Assembly (NCBI RefSeq): GCF_002234595.1 | Contig: NZ_NMUL01000007.1 | Coordinates: forward strand, 1-64,000 | Reading direction: 5' to 3' | From: Amycolatopsis vastitatis | GTDB lineage: Bacteria > Actinomycetota > Actinomycetes > Mycobacteriales > Pseudonocardiaceae | Length of the DNA: 64,000 nucleotides | Shown here: piece by piece, positions 51,213 through 59,884 of the stretch | Numbering within the stretch: position 1 is the first letter of the stretch | How the letters are laid out: each line of letters starts with the position of its first letter | Position numbers and translations under genes: made by a program | The notes under the pieces: model-generated | Database searches by the model: none | Seen by the model: only the letters and a program-made list of their open reading frames with translations | What the model was told of the DNA's origin: nothing

Positions 51213-51715
51213 TCTTGAACTTTCAAGTGGGTGGCCTTTCGGCATCTCGTCGACCTGGCGCAGCCCGGTCACGCTGTGTCAAGGAGGCACATTCCGCCTG
51301 ACCGCCGGACGCCTGCTCGGCTGCCCCCTCGACGCGGTGTGATAGCCCTCTGGGAGGTCGACGAGATGCCCCCTATGTCGGCTACTGGCCGGACGCGGTG
51401 GACCAGACGCGGACGCTCGTCGACTCCGCGTTCGGCTGTACCGACGTTGTACCCACGGGCACCTGAAACCAGATACCCGCAGGTCAACCAGGTGAATCAT
51501 CGGTAGTTGGTGAACTGCGTCCGGCCTGGGCGATGCCGGGGTGGTGGGCTCTGAGCTGCGGGTTTGTGCCCGTTGCTGGTCGTTGTCGGTCGTCGCTGGC
51601 CGGTGCCGTCTGTACCGCCGATTGCGATCAGTGCACCCGGCGCTGTAACAGCAAGTTGGTCTGTAAGACTGATCGAATATGCTGTGGCACGTCGATGACT
51701 TCGCGGGGGTGTGTG
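51213..51715. other. Intergenic stretch with a decayed repeat and a candidate promoter
   Basis: A segment at 51225-51289 is about 70 percent identical to 52385-52449, each just after a cargo gene. A promoter candidate for the next gene is TTGGTC at 51656 and TATGCT at 51678 with 16 bases between. No gene is supported. Confidence 0.4.
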
Positions 51716-52384
51716 GTGGCAGTCTCTGAACCGCGCTCGAACTCTGCGAGGCGTCGTCGACTGTACAACGGCATTAGGCACGCTTCAGCTGTAGTCGCGG
51801 TTGAAAACAAGAAGGTTGAAGACAAAAAGCCATTTCGTGAAACAGGGTCATTTACTGTTCTTGTGTCGACTGGGGCAAGTCTCCTGGTTGCTGTGGTGGC
51901 GTCTCTGACTACGATAATCACAACGAACGCGACAATTGACAAAGATCGGGAAATTCAGCAGCGTCAGATTGACAGCCAAAAGGCGGATGCGTCGCGCGCC
52001 AAGCGCGAGGTGGTCTATAAGGCGTACCTCGATGCTGCGAACCAATACTCTGTTGCAACCAATCATCTTCTTGACGGCTGTACGCCGCAGCCGAATGTGC
52101 CGATCGAGTCGCTGTACTCCAAGTGCCCTGCTGCTAACGAGTTCAACTCAGCTAGGTCGAATTATCAAGATCGCTTGAATGATATGTACATCTTCGCTAC
52201 TCCGACAGCAATTCAGGCTGCCCGGGCGCTGTCCACGGTACTGCCTCCAGGGCTGGTTTCCAGTTTTACAAATTCGACGATAACTCGGCCCGATCGTGGT
52301 ACGTTTCTTTATCTCTACCAGTTGGCGGAGACGCAGACTTGCCTAGACGTCAAAATTGATCCGGGACAGCCTTGTTTTTGGTAG
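51716..52384 (+). CDS. Single-helix membrane protein with coiled coil
   Basis: This 222-aa protein has a basic N-terminus (residues 1-45), one membrane helix (SFTVLVSTGASLLVAVVASL) and a helical segment IDKDREIQQRQIDSQKADAS that can form a coiled coil. The C-terminal domain has four Cys (DGCTPQPNVP, SKCPAAN, TCLDVK, PCFW), suggesting disulphides outside the cell. GTG at 51716 or 51713 follows GGGGG. AT-rich codon use marks it as acquired. It shares general design with the 31951 protein. Function unknown. Confidence 0.6.
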   Translation: MAVSEPRSNSARRRRLYNGIRHASAVVAVENKKVEDKKPFRETGSFTVLVSTGASLLVAVVASLTTIITTNATIDKDREIQQRQIDSQKADASRAKREVVYKAYLDAANQYSVATNHLLDGCTPQPNVPIESLYSKCPAANEFNSARSNYQDRLNDMYIFATPTAIQAARALSTVLPPGLVSSFTNSTITRPDRGTFLYLYQLAETQTCLDVKIDPGQPCFW

Positions 52385-52697
52385 AAGTGGTTGGCCGCTC
52401 GGTATCTTGTTGACCTGGCAATGCCCGATCGCTCCCGCGTCAAGGAGATAGTGATCAGCCTGCCAATCCTCCGCCTTCCCGATCCTGAGCCGCCTGAGCT
52501 CGTATCCGGCCCCCAAGGCCCGCAGGTACATTTCAGCCTTGACGGGGCCGGATGCGTGTTTGAGCCTGTGACGAGCGGGAAGGGGGAGCACGGACGGGAC
52601 CACGGCTGCTTGCGGACGCGACGGATGCTCCCCCGCCGGCCATCTCGGAGACCTGTCCGTCTGGCGGGGATGTTCTTCTCCATGGTCGCGGCTTCCG
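52385..52697. other. Intergenic stretch, no supported gene
   Basis: It begins with the segment similar to 51225-51289. Several overlapping ORFs occur in both strands but without ribosome sites or recognisable content. Confidence 0.4.
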
Positions 52698-52810
52698 GAG
52701 TGTGCCGCCGGGCGGTCGCGTGGGTGCCGGAGGTGGGCCCCGTGTGTGCCGCCCGATCAGCGGCGCGGCCCCGGAGAGGCCGCCTTGAACAAGAAAAGAA
52801 ACTCTGAACA
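52698..52810 (+). repeat. Repeat R1, copy 2
   Basis: It matches 35106-35220 in order (GGTCGCGTGGGTGCCGGAGG, GAAAAGAAAC, then GAACAC). It is followed directly by the integrase remnant. Confidence 0.7.
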
Positions 52811-52815
52811 CGCCT

Positions 52816-52884
52816 ATGCCTGTGGTGGTCGAGGCGCGACCCATGATGGACGGCATCGTGGAGGGGCGGTCTCGGGAGCGATAG
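52816..52884 (+). pseudogene. C-terminal remnant of a second integrase
   Basis: Twenty-two codons read PVVVEARPMMDGIVEGRSRE and end in TAG, aligning without gaps with the end of the intact integrase (PVMVEAATAMDEIVGRRLRG). The sequence that follows also matches that after int. It is the trace of a related element. Confidence 0.75.
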
Positions 52885-52903
52885 TCAGGCAGCTAGTCAG
52901 GCA
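52884..52903 (+). repeat. Integrase arm-type site pair, outer right
   Basis: GTCAGGCA at 52884 and 52896, again 12 bases apart, about 110 bases before attR. Confidence 0.6.
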
Positions 52904-52961
52904 GGGGCTCGGAACGACCCGTGGGGGTGATCACGGACGGAAGAAGGCTGACTAACACAAA

Positions 52962-52997
52962 GGGCCCGTGAGCTGCGGCTATGCTGCTCACGGGCCC
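52962..52997. terminator. Strong hairpin at the right element end
   Basis: GGGCCCGTGAGC and GCTCACGGGCCC form a 12-bp perfect stem with a 12-base loop. It lies between the integrase end and the tRNA and could end transcription from both sides. Confidence 0.6.
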
Positions 52998-53010
52998 TGC
53001 AAGTGCGTCC

Positions 53011-53085
<75 letters not shown>

Positions 53086-53202
53086 GACCCGCACTCCCTG
53101 AGTGCGTGGAAGTACTTTAGCGTGCCCGCCGAACGGCCCTGCAACCAGGGTCCCCGGTCCACCTGACCTGCGGAAATATTGCCAGGCGGACCAGGGTCAA
53201 GA

Positions 53203-54375
53203 TCAAGCCGGGTTGGCTGCGTGTGTCAGGGTCTGCCAGGCCACGAACAGGTTGTTCGTGGCCGCCGGGCGCTGGTGCTCCGTCAGCGTCTGCGTGTTCG
53301 CCATCGGCATGCCCAGGCGCGTGTGGAGCGCGTTGAAGCCCACCTCCGTCACCGGGCCGAGGCCGAGGTTCACATGGCCTGAGCACAGCCATGTGGGGAC
53401 CGCCGCCCCGAGCTGGTACTTCGACTGGAAGCCCAGGGCTTGGCGCAGGCGCGTGCCGATGTCCGTGGAGTACACGTCCTGTCCCTGGATGTGGAGCGTC
53501 TCCGCCACGTTGGCGATCGCCGCTATGCCGTACCCCGTGTGGGTGAAGTCGCGGCAGGTCTCCTGGGTCAGGCCGTCCGCGAACGTCGACTGGCCCTGCC
53601 AGTACGCCACGATGTGGTCGCGGGATGACAAGCCGCTGCCCGGGACCGTCTTCGGCAGGGAACCGTCCGAAGACAAATACACGTAGGCCGCGACGCGATT
53701 GCGGTACCGGGAAACCGCCTTGTCGAAGCTCGTCCTGTCCTCCAGGAACACCGAGATGCCGATCGCGGCCTCCATCATGGACAGTTCCCAGTTTCCGTTG
53801 CTGTTGCTGCCGTTGATGACCTTGCTCAGGTAGACATTGCGCAGCATCGTGGCGAACCGTCCGGAGTTCGGCCAGCTCGAATACGTGTACTTGACGATTT
53901 CCGCCGCGCGGGGCCACGACGACCCCGCCCAGCCCGTCTGCAATGGCGCGTTGCTGTTGGTGTGGCTCGTGATCACCGCCGACCACGCGTCCATCAGCGC
54001 GATCGCCTTCCGCGCGTAACGGGCATCGCCCGAGATGTACCAGATCAACGCGTCCGTGTACGCCGCTATCGCGTCTTCGCGCTCGTCCGTGCAGCCGTAG
54101 TTCGGGTTCGAGTACGAGCCGCATTCGACCACCGGACGCGGTTTCGGTGTCCGGGAAAGTGACGCGTAGGCGCTTGCCAAAGCCTGGTCGTACGCTGCTT
54201 TCCACGGCTGGGCGCCGGCCTTCACCTGTGTCTTGACGAAGTCCAGCTGTGGGCGGCTGACCAGCACGCCGGGGTGGGTGAACGTCGCCGGGGCCGCGGG
54301 AGCCGGTGTGGCCATCAGGCCCAGTGTCAACGGGATCGCTGTGGCGAGCGTGAAGACCTTGCGCAAGCGGGACAT
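53203..54375 (-). CDS. Secreted alginate-lyase-family polysaccharide lyase
   Basis: This 390-aa protein has a signal peptide (about residues 1-27, ATPAPAAPATF) and an alpha/alpha-barrel typical of the alginate lyase family. Motifs include FTHPGVLVSRPQLDFVKTQV, WKAAYDQALASAYASL, NSNAPLQTGWAGSSWPRAAE, NGNWELSMMEAAIGISVFLE and FADGLTQETCRDFTHTGYGI, the last with conserved His. It should cleave uronate-containing glycans by elimination, though the true substrate is unknown. ATG at 54375 has GAGGAGAG upstream. The promoter has a DasR-like site, so expression may follow amino-sugar supply. Confidence 0.85.
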   Translation of the reverse strand: MSRLRKVFTLATAIPLTLGLMATPAPAAPATFTHPGVLVSRPQLDFVKTQVKAGAQPWKAAYDQALASAYASLSRTPKPRPVVECGSYSNPNYGCTDEREDAIAAYTDALIWYISGDARYARKAIALMDAWSAVITSHTNSNAPLQTGWAGSSWPRAAEIVKYTYSSWPNSGRFATMLRNVYLSKVINGSNSNGNWELSMMEAAIGISVFLEDRTSFDKAVSRYRNRVAAYVYLSSDGSLPKTVPGSGLSSRDHIVAYWQGQSTFADGLTQETCRDFTHTGYGIAAIANVAETLHIQGQDVYSTDIGTRLRQALGFQSKYQLGAAVPTWLCSGHVNLGLGPVTEVGFNALHTRLGMPMANTQTLTEHQRPAATNNLFVAWQTLTHAANPA

Positions 54376-54418
54376 GGCTCTCCTCGAGACGACGGTGTCT
54401 GGGGGCGCTCTGTCCACA

Positions 54419-54447
54419 GTGTCATGGTCCAGACCACTGTTGGTCAA
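54419..54447 (-). promoter_or_regulatory. Promoter with a DasR-type (dre) operator
   Basis: On the minus strand, TTGACC (54447-54442), 17 bases and TGACAC (54424-54419) form a promoter. Between them lies AGTGGTCTGGACCATG (54438-54423), matching the dre consensus of DasR (ASTGGTCTAGACCAST) at 13 of 16 positions. Confidence 0.55.
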
Positions 54448-54478
54448 GCCATTCTTTGGAAGACGAAGAAAGGATTCA

Positions 54479-54506
54479 GCCCGCTGAACAAATCCGTTCA
54501 GCGGGC
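54479..54506. terminator. Hairpin terminator after the enoyl-CoA hydratase
   Basis: GCCCGCTGAAC and GTTCAGCGGGC form a perfect 11-bp stem with a 6-base loop. It lies 39 bases past the stop of the leftward hydratase gene. Confidence 0.75.
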
Positions 54507-54544
54507 CGAATAAACCTCGCCCGGTTGCTCGCCGGGATGCCGGG

Positions 54545-55324
54545 TCAACGTCCCGAGAACGTCGCTTTCCCCGGCCCGTCGGCCAGGAACGACTTCACGG
54601 CGTTGCGGAGGTCCTCGGTCTCGAAGAGCGAAGCCGCGATCGTCGTTATGTGCGCGTTCGCCTCGGGGACGCCGCCGGCGGAGTAGTGGTCGAGGACGCG
54701 CTTGGTCGCCGCGTGGGCTCGGGTCGGGCCCTCGGCAAGCCGCAGGGTGAACTCCCGCGCTGCCGCGTCGAAACCCTCGTTGGGCAGTACGCGGTTGACG
54801 ACGTTCCAGCGCTCCAGCGTGGCCGCGTCGTAGGTGTCGCCGGTCATCACGAACTCCTTGGCCCGCCCGACGCCGGCTCGCGCGGCGAGCCGCTGGGTGC
54901 CGCCCATGGTCGGGGTGAGCCCGACCACCTTCTCGACCAGTCCGAACTTCGCGCGCGAGGCGGCGAGGATGATGTCGCACGCCACGGCGACCTCGAACGC
55001 CCAGGTCAGGCACAGGCCGTGCGCGGCGAACACGGTCGGGAACGGCAGCGCCGCGATCCGGTCCGGCACCGCCAGCATCTCGTCGAACAGCACCTTCGCC
55101 TCGGCGGCCGAGCCCTGGGCGTCGAACAGCGAGACGTCCACGCCGCCGCTGACGATCTTGCCCTCGGCACGGACGAGCAGCGCCCGCGCGGGCGCGTCTT
55201 CCAGCGCGCCGATCGCCGACGCGAGCGAGGACTGCAGCGAAGCCGTGTAGAGGTTCAGCGGCGGGGCGTCGATGGTCAGGACGGCGAGCCCGCCATCACG
55301 GTCGAGGCGGACCTGCTCAGTCAT
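54545..55324 (-). CDS. Enoyl-CoA hydratase/isomerase family protein
   Basis: This 259-aa crotonase-fold protein has KIVSGGVDVSLFD and HGLCLTWAFEVAVACDIILA, which form the oxyanion hole and active-site loop; FGLVEKVVGLTPTMGGTQRL carries the Glu expected for hydratase. It would hydrate or isomerise acyl-CoA in fatty or aromatic acid breakdown. It lies just after a PaaX-type regulator on the same strand, separated by 2 bases, so the two are one operon. Confidence 0.88.
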   Translation of the reverse strand: MTEQVRLDRDGGLAVLTIDAPPLNLYTASLQSSLASAIGALEDAPARALLVRAEGKIVSGGVDVSLFDAQGSAAEAKVLFDEMLAVPDRIAALPFPTVFAAHGLCLTWAFEVAVACDIILAASRAKFGLVEKVVGLTPTMGGTQRLAARAGVGRAKEFVMTGDTYDAATLERWNVVNRVLPNEGFDAAAREFTLRLAEGPTRAHAATKRVLDHYSAGGVPEANAHITTIAASLFETEDLRNAVKSFLADGPGKATFSGR

Positions 55325-55326
55325 GC

Positions 55327-56238
55327 TCACCCTGCTTCTTCGGCTTCGACGATGTCGTCCCAATACTGCTGGGCCTCCGGGCGCCAGTCGACGTGTTTGT
55401 GATGGAACAGTTCCGCCGCCTTCGTCCCGCTCCACTTCGCCGGGAGGAGCTCGGCGGGCAGCTGCGGGTCGAGGAAGGGGAACCGGCGCCACTCGTGCAC
55501 CAGCTCCGTCTGCGCCCGCAGCACCGCGCGGCCACCGGTGGGGTGCAGGCCGGTGAAGCGGTCGATGAAGTCCTCGTAGCGGTCCTTCAGCTCGCTGAGG
55601 TCCCACGAGCGGGCGACCATGGACTCCTGCTCGCCGACCTCGCCGTACGCGGCGGTGAACGACATCGCCTGGGCGTCGAGGCCGAGCTCGCTGACGATCT
55701 GCTGGGCCTCGCGCTGGCGCGACAGGTCCGGGCTCACCCACACCCCGGCCACGGGCGAGCCGAAGCCCGCCCAGGTCAGGCGCGTGCGGAGCCGGTGCCG
55801 CAGGTCGCGCTTGGCCTCCGGCACGGACACGATCAGCATCAGCCACTGCCCGTTCCAGCTGCGTTCCTCGCGGCCGAACGCGTAGATCCGGTCGGCGCCC
55901 TCGGTCAGCAGGCGCCGCCCGGGCGGGGTCAGCGACCAGCGCACGCGGCGCCCGACGCGTTCGGACACCACCCAGCCCTCGGCGGCGGAGCGGGCCAGCG
56001 CCTGCCGGGCCGACTTCTCCTCGATGTCGAGGATGCCCAGCACCTCGACGAGCATCGACGTCCAGACCGGCTTGTCCCGTGGCAGCGCGTACTCGCCGAG
56101 CACGGTCATCAGGAGCGACCGCGCGCTGGCGTGACTGACTTCGCGTCGCCGACTCACCGTGGGCCGGGGCGCGGAGGGGCGGCCTTCCCTCGGTTTCGGC
56201 CTGCGGCCGAGGGTGACCGGGGGAGCGGGTTCGCCCAT
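55327..56238 (-). CDS. PaaX-family transcriptional regulator
   Basis: This 303-aa regulator has a winged helix (ARSLLMTVLGEYALPRDKPV, KSARQALARSAAEGWVVSE) and the PaaX effector region (RSWNGQWLMLIVSVPEAKRD, RYEDFIDRFTGLHPTGG). PaaX proteins repress phenylacetate genes and respond to acyl-CoA. Here it would control itself and the hydratase downstream. ATG at 56238 has GAGGTCGG upstream; an upstream in-frame GTG at 56247 is also possible. Confidence 0.87.
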   Translation of the reverse strand: MGEPAPPVTLGRRPKPREGRPSAPRPTVSRRREVSHASARSLLMTVLGEYALPRDKPVWTSMLVEVLGILDIEEKSARQALARSAAEGWVVSERVGRRVRWSLTPPGRRLLTEGADRIYAFGREERSWNGQWLMLIVSVPEAKRDLRHRLRTRLTWAGFGSPVAGVWVSPDLSRQREAQQIVSELGLDAQAMSFTAAYGEVGEQESMVARSWDLSELKDRYEDFIDRFTGLHPTGGRAVLRAQTELVHEWRRFPFLDPQLPAELLPAKWSGTKAAELFHHKHVDWRPEAQQYWDDIVEAEEAG

Positions 56239-56384
56239 GCTGTTCACCGACCTCACTGCGCTGGGGGACTGACAACCGAACAGGGTACCCACAGTGAGTG
56301 ATCAAAGCGCCACGGGACACACACAGCCGGTGGCTTTGACCTTGATCTGACACTTCACCACGGGGCCGTAGACTCGGCTACCTC

Positions 56385-58022
56385 ATGAGCGCAACTCTCG
56401 TCGCGAAGGACCTGGCCGCGGGCCACGGTGACCGTACCCTCTTCTCCGGACTCGATCTCGTGGTCGCGCCCGGCGACGTCGTCGGCCTGGTCGGCGTGAA
56501 CGGCGCCGGCAAGTCGACGCTGCTGCGGACCCTGGCCGGGCTCGCGAAGCCGGACGGCGGCGAGATCCGGCTGAACCCGCCGACCGCGACGGTCGGGCAC
56601 CTGCCGCAGGAGCCGGAGCGGCGGGAGGGCGAGTCGGTGCGGGCGTTCCTGGCCCGGCGCACCGGCGTCTCGGCGGCGCAGGCTGACCTCGACGCGGCGA
56701 CCGAAGCGCTCACCGCGGGCTCGGAGGGGGCGGACGACCGGTACGCCACGGCGCTGGACCGGTGGCTCGCCCTGGGCGGCGCCGACCTCGACGACCGGGC
56801 CGCCGAAGTGGCGGCCGACCTGGGTCTCGCGGTCGACCTGGAGCAGCCGATGACGTCGCTGTCGGGCGGGCAGGCCGCGCGGGCGGGGCTGGCGTCGCTG
56901 CTGCTGAGCCGGTACGACGTGTTCCTGCTCGACGAGCCGACCAACGACCTCGACCTGGACGGGCTGGCCCGGCTGGAACGGTTCGTGTCGGGGTTGCGGG
57001 CCGCGACCGTGCTGGTCAGCCACGACCGCGAGTTCCTGGCTCGGACGGTCGACCGGGTCGTCGAGCTGGACCTGGCGCAGCAGCAGGTGAACGTCTACGG
57101 CGGCGGTTACGAGGCTTACCTCGAGGAGCGTGAGGTCGCGCGGCGGCACGCGCGTGAGGAGTACGAGGAGTACGCCGGGACGAAGGCCGGGTTGGAGGCG
57201 CGGGGGCGCATGCAGCGGGCGTGGATGGAGAAGGGCGTCAAGAACGCCCGCCGGAAGCAGCCCGACAACGACAAGTCGGCGCGTAAGTTCCGCTCGGAGG
57301 CCACCGAGAAGCAGGCGTCGAAGGCGCGGCAGACCGATCGGATGATCGAGCGGCTGGAGGTCGTGGAGGAGCCGCGCAAGGAGTGGGAGCTGCGGATGGA
57401 GATCGCCGCGGCCCCGCGTGCGGGCGCGGTGGTCGCGACCCTGCGCGGTGCGGTCGTCCGGCGTGGCGGGTTCACGCTGGGGCCGGTCGACCTGCAGATC
57501 GACTGGGCGGACAAGGTCGCGATCACCGGGGCGAACGGTTCCGGCAAGTCGACGCTTTTGGCGGCCTTGCTGGGCCGGGTCGCGCTGGATGAGGGTTCTT
57601 CCGCGCTCGGGCCCGGTGTCGTGGTCGGCGAGGTCGACCAGGCACGGCGGTTGTTCCTGGGTGACGTCCCGCTCGTTTCGGCGTTCGCGCGGGAGGTGCC
57701 GGAGCTCGCCGACGCCGAGGTCCGGACGTTGCTGGCGAAGTTCGGGTTGAAGGCCGCGCACGTGCTGCGGTCGGCGGCGACGCTTTCGCCGGGGGAGCGG
57801 ACGCGGGCGGCGCTGGCGTTGCTGCAGGCGCGCGGGGTGAATCTGCTGGTACTGGACGAGCCGACCAACCACCTGGACCTGCCGGCGATCGAGCAGCTCG
57901 AGGCGGCGCTGGACACATACCCGGGGACGCTTCTGCTGGTCACCCATGACCGCCGGATGCTCGACGCCGTCCACGTGACGCGTCGGCTGGAGGTCGACGG
58001 CGGCAAGGTTCGCGAGTTGTGA
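56385..58022 (+). CDS. ABC-F family ATPase
   Basis: This 545-aa cytoplasmic protein has two ABC domains and no membrane part. The first has GVNGAGKSTLLRTLAG, SLSGGQAARAGL and LLDEPTNDLDL; the second has GANGSGKSTLLAALLG, LSPGERTRAAL and LLVLDEPTNHLDL. Between them is a charged linker of about 80 residues. ABC-F proteins act on the ribosome, either as translation factors or as antibiotic protection proteins. No antibiotic genes are adjacent, so a housekeeping role is as likely. ATG at 56385 gives the normal N-terminus. Confidence 0.92.
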   Translation: MSATLVAKDLAAGHGDRTLFSGLDLVVAPGDVVGLVGVNGAGKSTLLRTLAGLAKPDGGEIRLNPPTATVGHLPQEPERREGESVRAFLARRTGVSAAQADLDAATEALTAGSEGADDRYATALDRWLALGGADLDDRAAEVAADLGLAVDLEQPMTSLSGGQAARAGLASLLLSRYDVFLLDEPTNDLDLDGLARLERFVSGLRAATVLVSHDREFLARTVDRVVELDLAQQQVNVYGGGYEAYLEEREVARRHAREEYEEYAGTKAGLEARGRMQRAWMEKGVKNARRKQPDNDKSARKFRSEATEKQASKARQTDRMIERLEVVEEPRKEWELRMEIAAAPRAGAVVATLRGAVVRRGGFTLGPVDLQIDWADKVAITGANGSGKSTLLAALLGRVALDEGSSALGPGVVVGEVDQARRLFLGDVPLVSAFAREVPELADAEVRTLLAKFGLKAAHVLRSAATLSPGERTRAALALLQARGVNLLVLDEPTNHLDLPAIEQLEAALDTYPGTLLLVTHDRRMLDAVHVTRRLEVDGGKVREL

Positions 58023-58040
58023 CTCCCGCTGCTTGCGGCC

Positions 58041-58074
58041 GGTGAGCGGTGCTCTCGAATGCGAGCACCTCACC
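58041..58074. terminator. Hairpin between convergent genes
   Basis: GGTGAG-GC-GGTGCTC pairs with GAGCACCTCACC around a short loop, with a 2-base bulge. It separates the ABC-F gene from the convergent sugar permease gene and may act both ways. Confidence 0.55.
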
Positions 58075-58113
58075 GCAAAGCGCGTGATCAGTGCTCTCGC
58101 AGGAAAGCGCCGC

Positions 58114-58935
58114 TCACCCCTTCGTCGCGCCGCCGGTCAAGCCCTTCACGAACTGCTTCTGCAGCGCCAAATAGAAGATCAGCACCGGCAACGTCGCCAG
58201 GAACATCAGCGCGAACACGCTCCCGAGATCCGCCTGGTACTGGCCGATGGACCGGTAGATGCCCGTCGTGATCGTCGTGCCCTGGCTGGGCCCGAGGATG
58301 ATCAGCGGGTCGATGAAGTCGTTCCAGATCCACACGCCGAGGAAGATCAGCACCGATGCCGTCGCCGGGCGCAGCAGGGGGAACACCACCCGCCAGAACA
58401 CCTGCATCCGGCTCGCGCCGTCGAGCCGCGCCGCCTCCTCCAGCTCCACCGGCACGCCGCGGATGAACCCCGTGAACACGAACACCCCGAACGGCACGTA
58501 GTACCCGACGTTGAACAGGATGAGGCCCTGCAGCGTCGCCATCAGGTGCGTGACGCGCAGGACGTCGGTGATCGGGATGAGGATGACCTGCGGCGGGATC
58601 ATCAGCCCGGCCAGCAGCACCAGCGTCAGGACCTTCGTCCACCGCTTGCCCGAGCGCGCCAGGTAGTGGCCCAGCATCGCCGACAGCACCGTCAGCACCA
58701 GGATCGACAGCACCGTCACGACGATGCTGTTGGTCAGGCTGACCCAGAACAGGCCGTCCGGCCGGGTCAGGACCGCGTGGATGTTGGCCAGCGTCGGCGG
58801 GACCGGCAGTGACGCCGGCTCCTTCGCGATCAGGTCGCCGCGCTTGACCACGTTGGCCAGGACCAAGTACAGCGGCACGAAGAACACCGCACTGACCAGC
58901 AGCGCGACCGACGGCCGCAGCCAAGAGCGCGTCAC
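58114..58935 (-). CDS. Sugar ABC transporter permease, MalG type
   Basis: This 273-aa protein has six membrane helices and the EAA loop (VPVELEEAARLDGASRMQVF), which contacts the ATPase. It is the second permease of a CUT1 carbohydrate importer. GTG at 58935 overlaps the first permease stop by 4 bases. No ATPase gene follows; like many actinomycete CUT1 systems it probably uses a shared MsiK-type ATPase. Confidence 0.92.
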   Translation of the reverse strand: MTRSWLRPSVALLVSAVFFVPLYLVLANVVKRGDLIAKEPASLPVPPTLANIHAVLTRPDGLFWVSLTNSIVVTVLSILVLTVLSAMLGHYLARSGKRWTKVLTLVLLAGLMIPPQVILIPITDVLRVTHLMATLQGLILFNVGYYVPFGVFVFTGFIRGVPVELEEAARLDGASRMQVFWRVVFPLLRPATASVLIFLGVWIWNDFIDPLIILGPSQGTTITTGIYRSIGQYQADLGSVFALMFLATLPVLIFYLALQKQFVKGLTGGATKG

Positions 58936-59879
58936 AGGTCCACCTCCCGGCGGCGCAGGAAGTTGAGCACGACGGTCGTCACGACCGCGACGATCACCAG
59001 CATCAGCACGGCCATCGCCGACGCGTAGCCGACGTGGTTCGAGTCGAAGCCGGTCTGCAGCACGTCGAACGCGATCGTCGCGGTGGCGCCGGATCCCGGG
59101 CCGCCGTTCGTGATCACCTTGACGTAGTCGTAGGTCTTGAACGCCGAAATCAGCAGCACGACCGTGTTGATCGTCAGCGACGGCGCGAGCAGCGGCCAGG
59201 TCACCGCCCGGAACCGGCGCAGCGGCCCGGCGCCGTCGATCTCGGCCGCTTCCAGCAGCTCCGGCGGCACCCCCTGCAGCCCGGCGAGGTAGACCACGAC
59301 GCAGAACCCGAGCATCTGCCAGCACACGATCGACGCCACCGAGTACAGCGCGACGTCCGGATCGGACAGCCAGCCCGGCGGGTGCTCGACCCCCAAAACC
59401 CGCAACAGACTGTTGAGCGGCCCCTGGTCGTCGAGCAGCCGGGACCACACGATCGAGACGACGACCGAGCTGAGGATCACCGGCGTGAAGAACACGCTGC
59501 GCAAAGCGTTGTACAGCCAGCCTTTCCGGTCCAGCAGCAACGCGACGCCCAACCCCAGGACGTTCGGCACGACCACCACGATCAGGGTCAGGATCGTGGT
59601 GACCTTCAGCGCGGTGAGGAACTGCTCGTCGGTGAACAGCAGCTTGTAGTTGTCCAGGCCGACGAACTTCACCGGCGGGTGGAACGGGTTGTAGTTCGTC
59701 AGGCTGTAGCCGAAGCTGATCAGGATCGGCGCCATCACGAAGCACAGGTAGACGAGCACACCCGGCGCGCCGAACGACGCGAAGTGCGCCACCCGCGGCA
59801 GGATCGGCTTGCGCCGCCTGCCACGAGCGGGGGACCGGCGCGTGGCAGGCGGGACGGGCGGGGAGACGACGGCGGCCAA
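58932..59879 (-). CDS. Sugar ABC transporter permease, MalF type
   Basis: This 315-aa protein has six membrane helices and an EAA loop (VPPELLEAAEIDGAGPLRRF). TTG at 59879 lies 5 bases after the binding-protein stop and has GGCGGG upstream; a GTG at 59903 would overlap that gene. It forms the membrane channel with the MalG-type partner. The operon order, alpha-galactosidase, binding protein, two permeases, points to alpha-galactoside uptake. Confidence 0.9.
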   Translation of the reverse strand: MAAVVSPPVPPATRRSPARGRRRKPILPRVAHFASFGAPGVLVYLCFVMAPILISFGYSLTNYNPFHPPVKFVGLDNYKLLFTDEQFLTALKVTTILTLIVVVVPNVLGLGVALLLDRKGWLYNALRSVFFTPVILSSVVVSIVWSRLLDDQGPLNSLLRVLGVEHPPGWLSDPDVALYSVASIVCWQMLGFCVVVYLAGLQGVPPELLEAAEIDGAGPLRRFRAVTWPLLAPSLTINTVVLLISAFKTYDYVKVITNGGPGSGATATIAFDVLQTGFDSNHVGYASAMAVLMLVIVAVVTTVVLNFLRRREVDL

Positions 59880-59884
59880 GTGCG

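Noticed and set aside
56385..58022. Antibiotic resistance call for the ABC-F protein
   Set aside because: The linker is not diagnostic and no biosynthetic genes are adjacent; housekeeping ABC-F proteins look alike.
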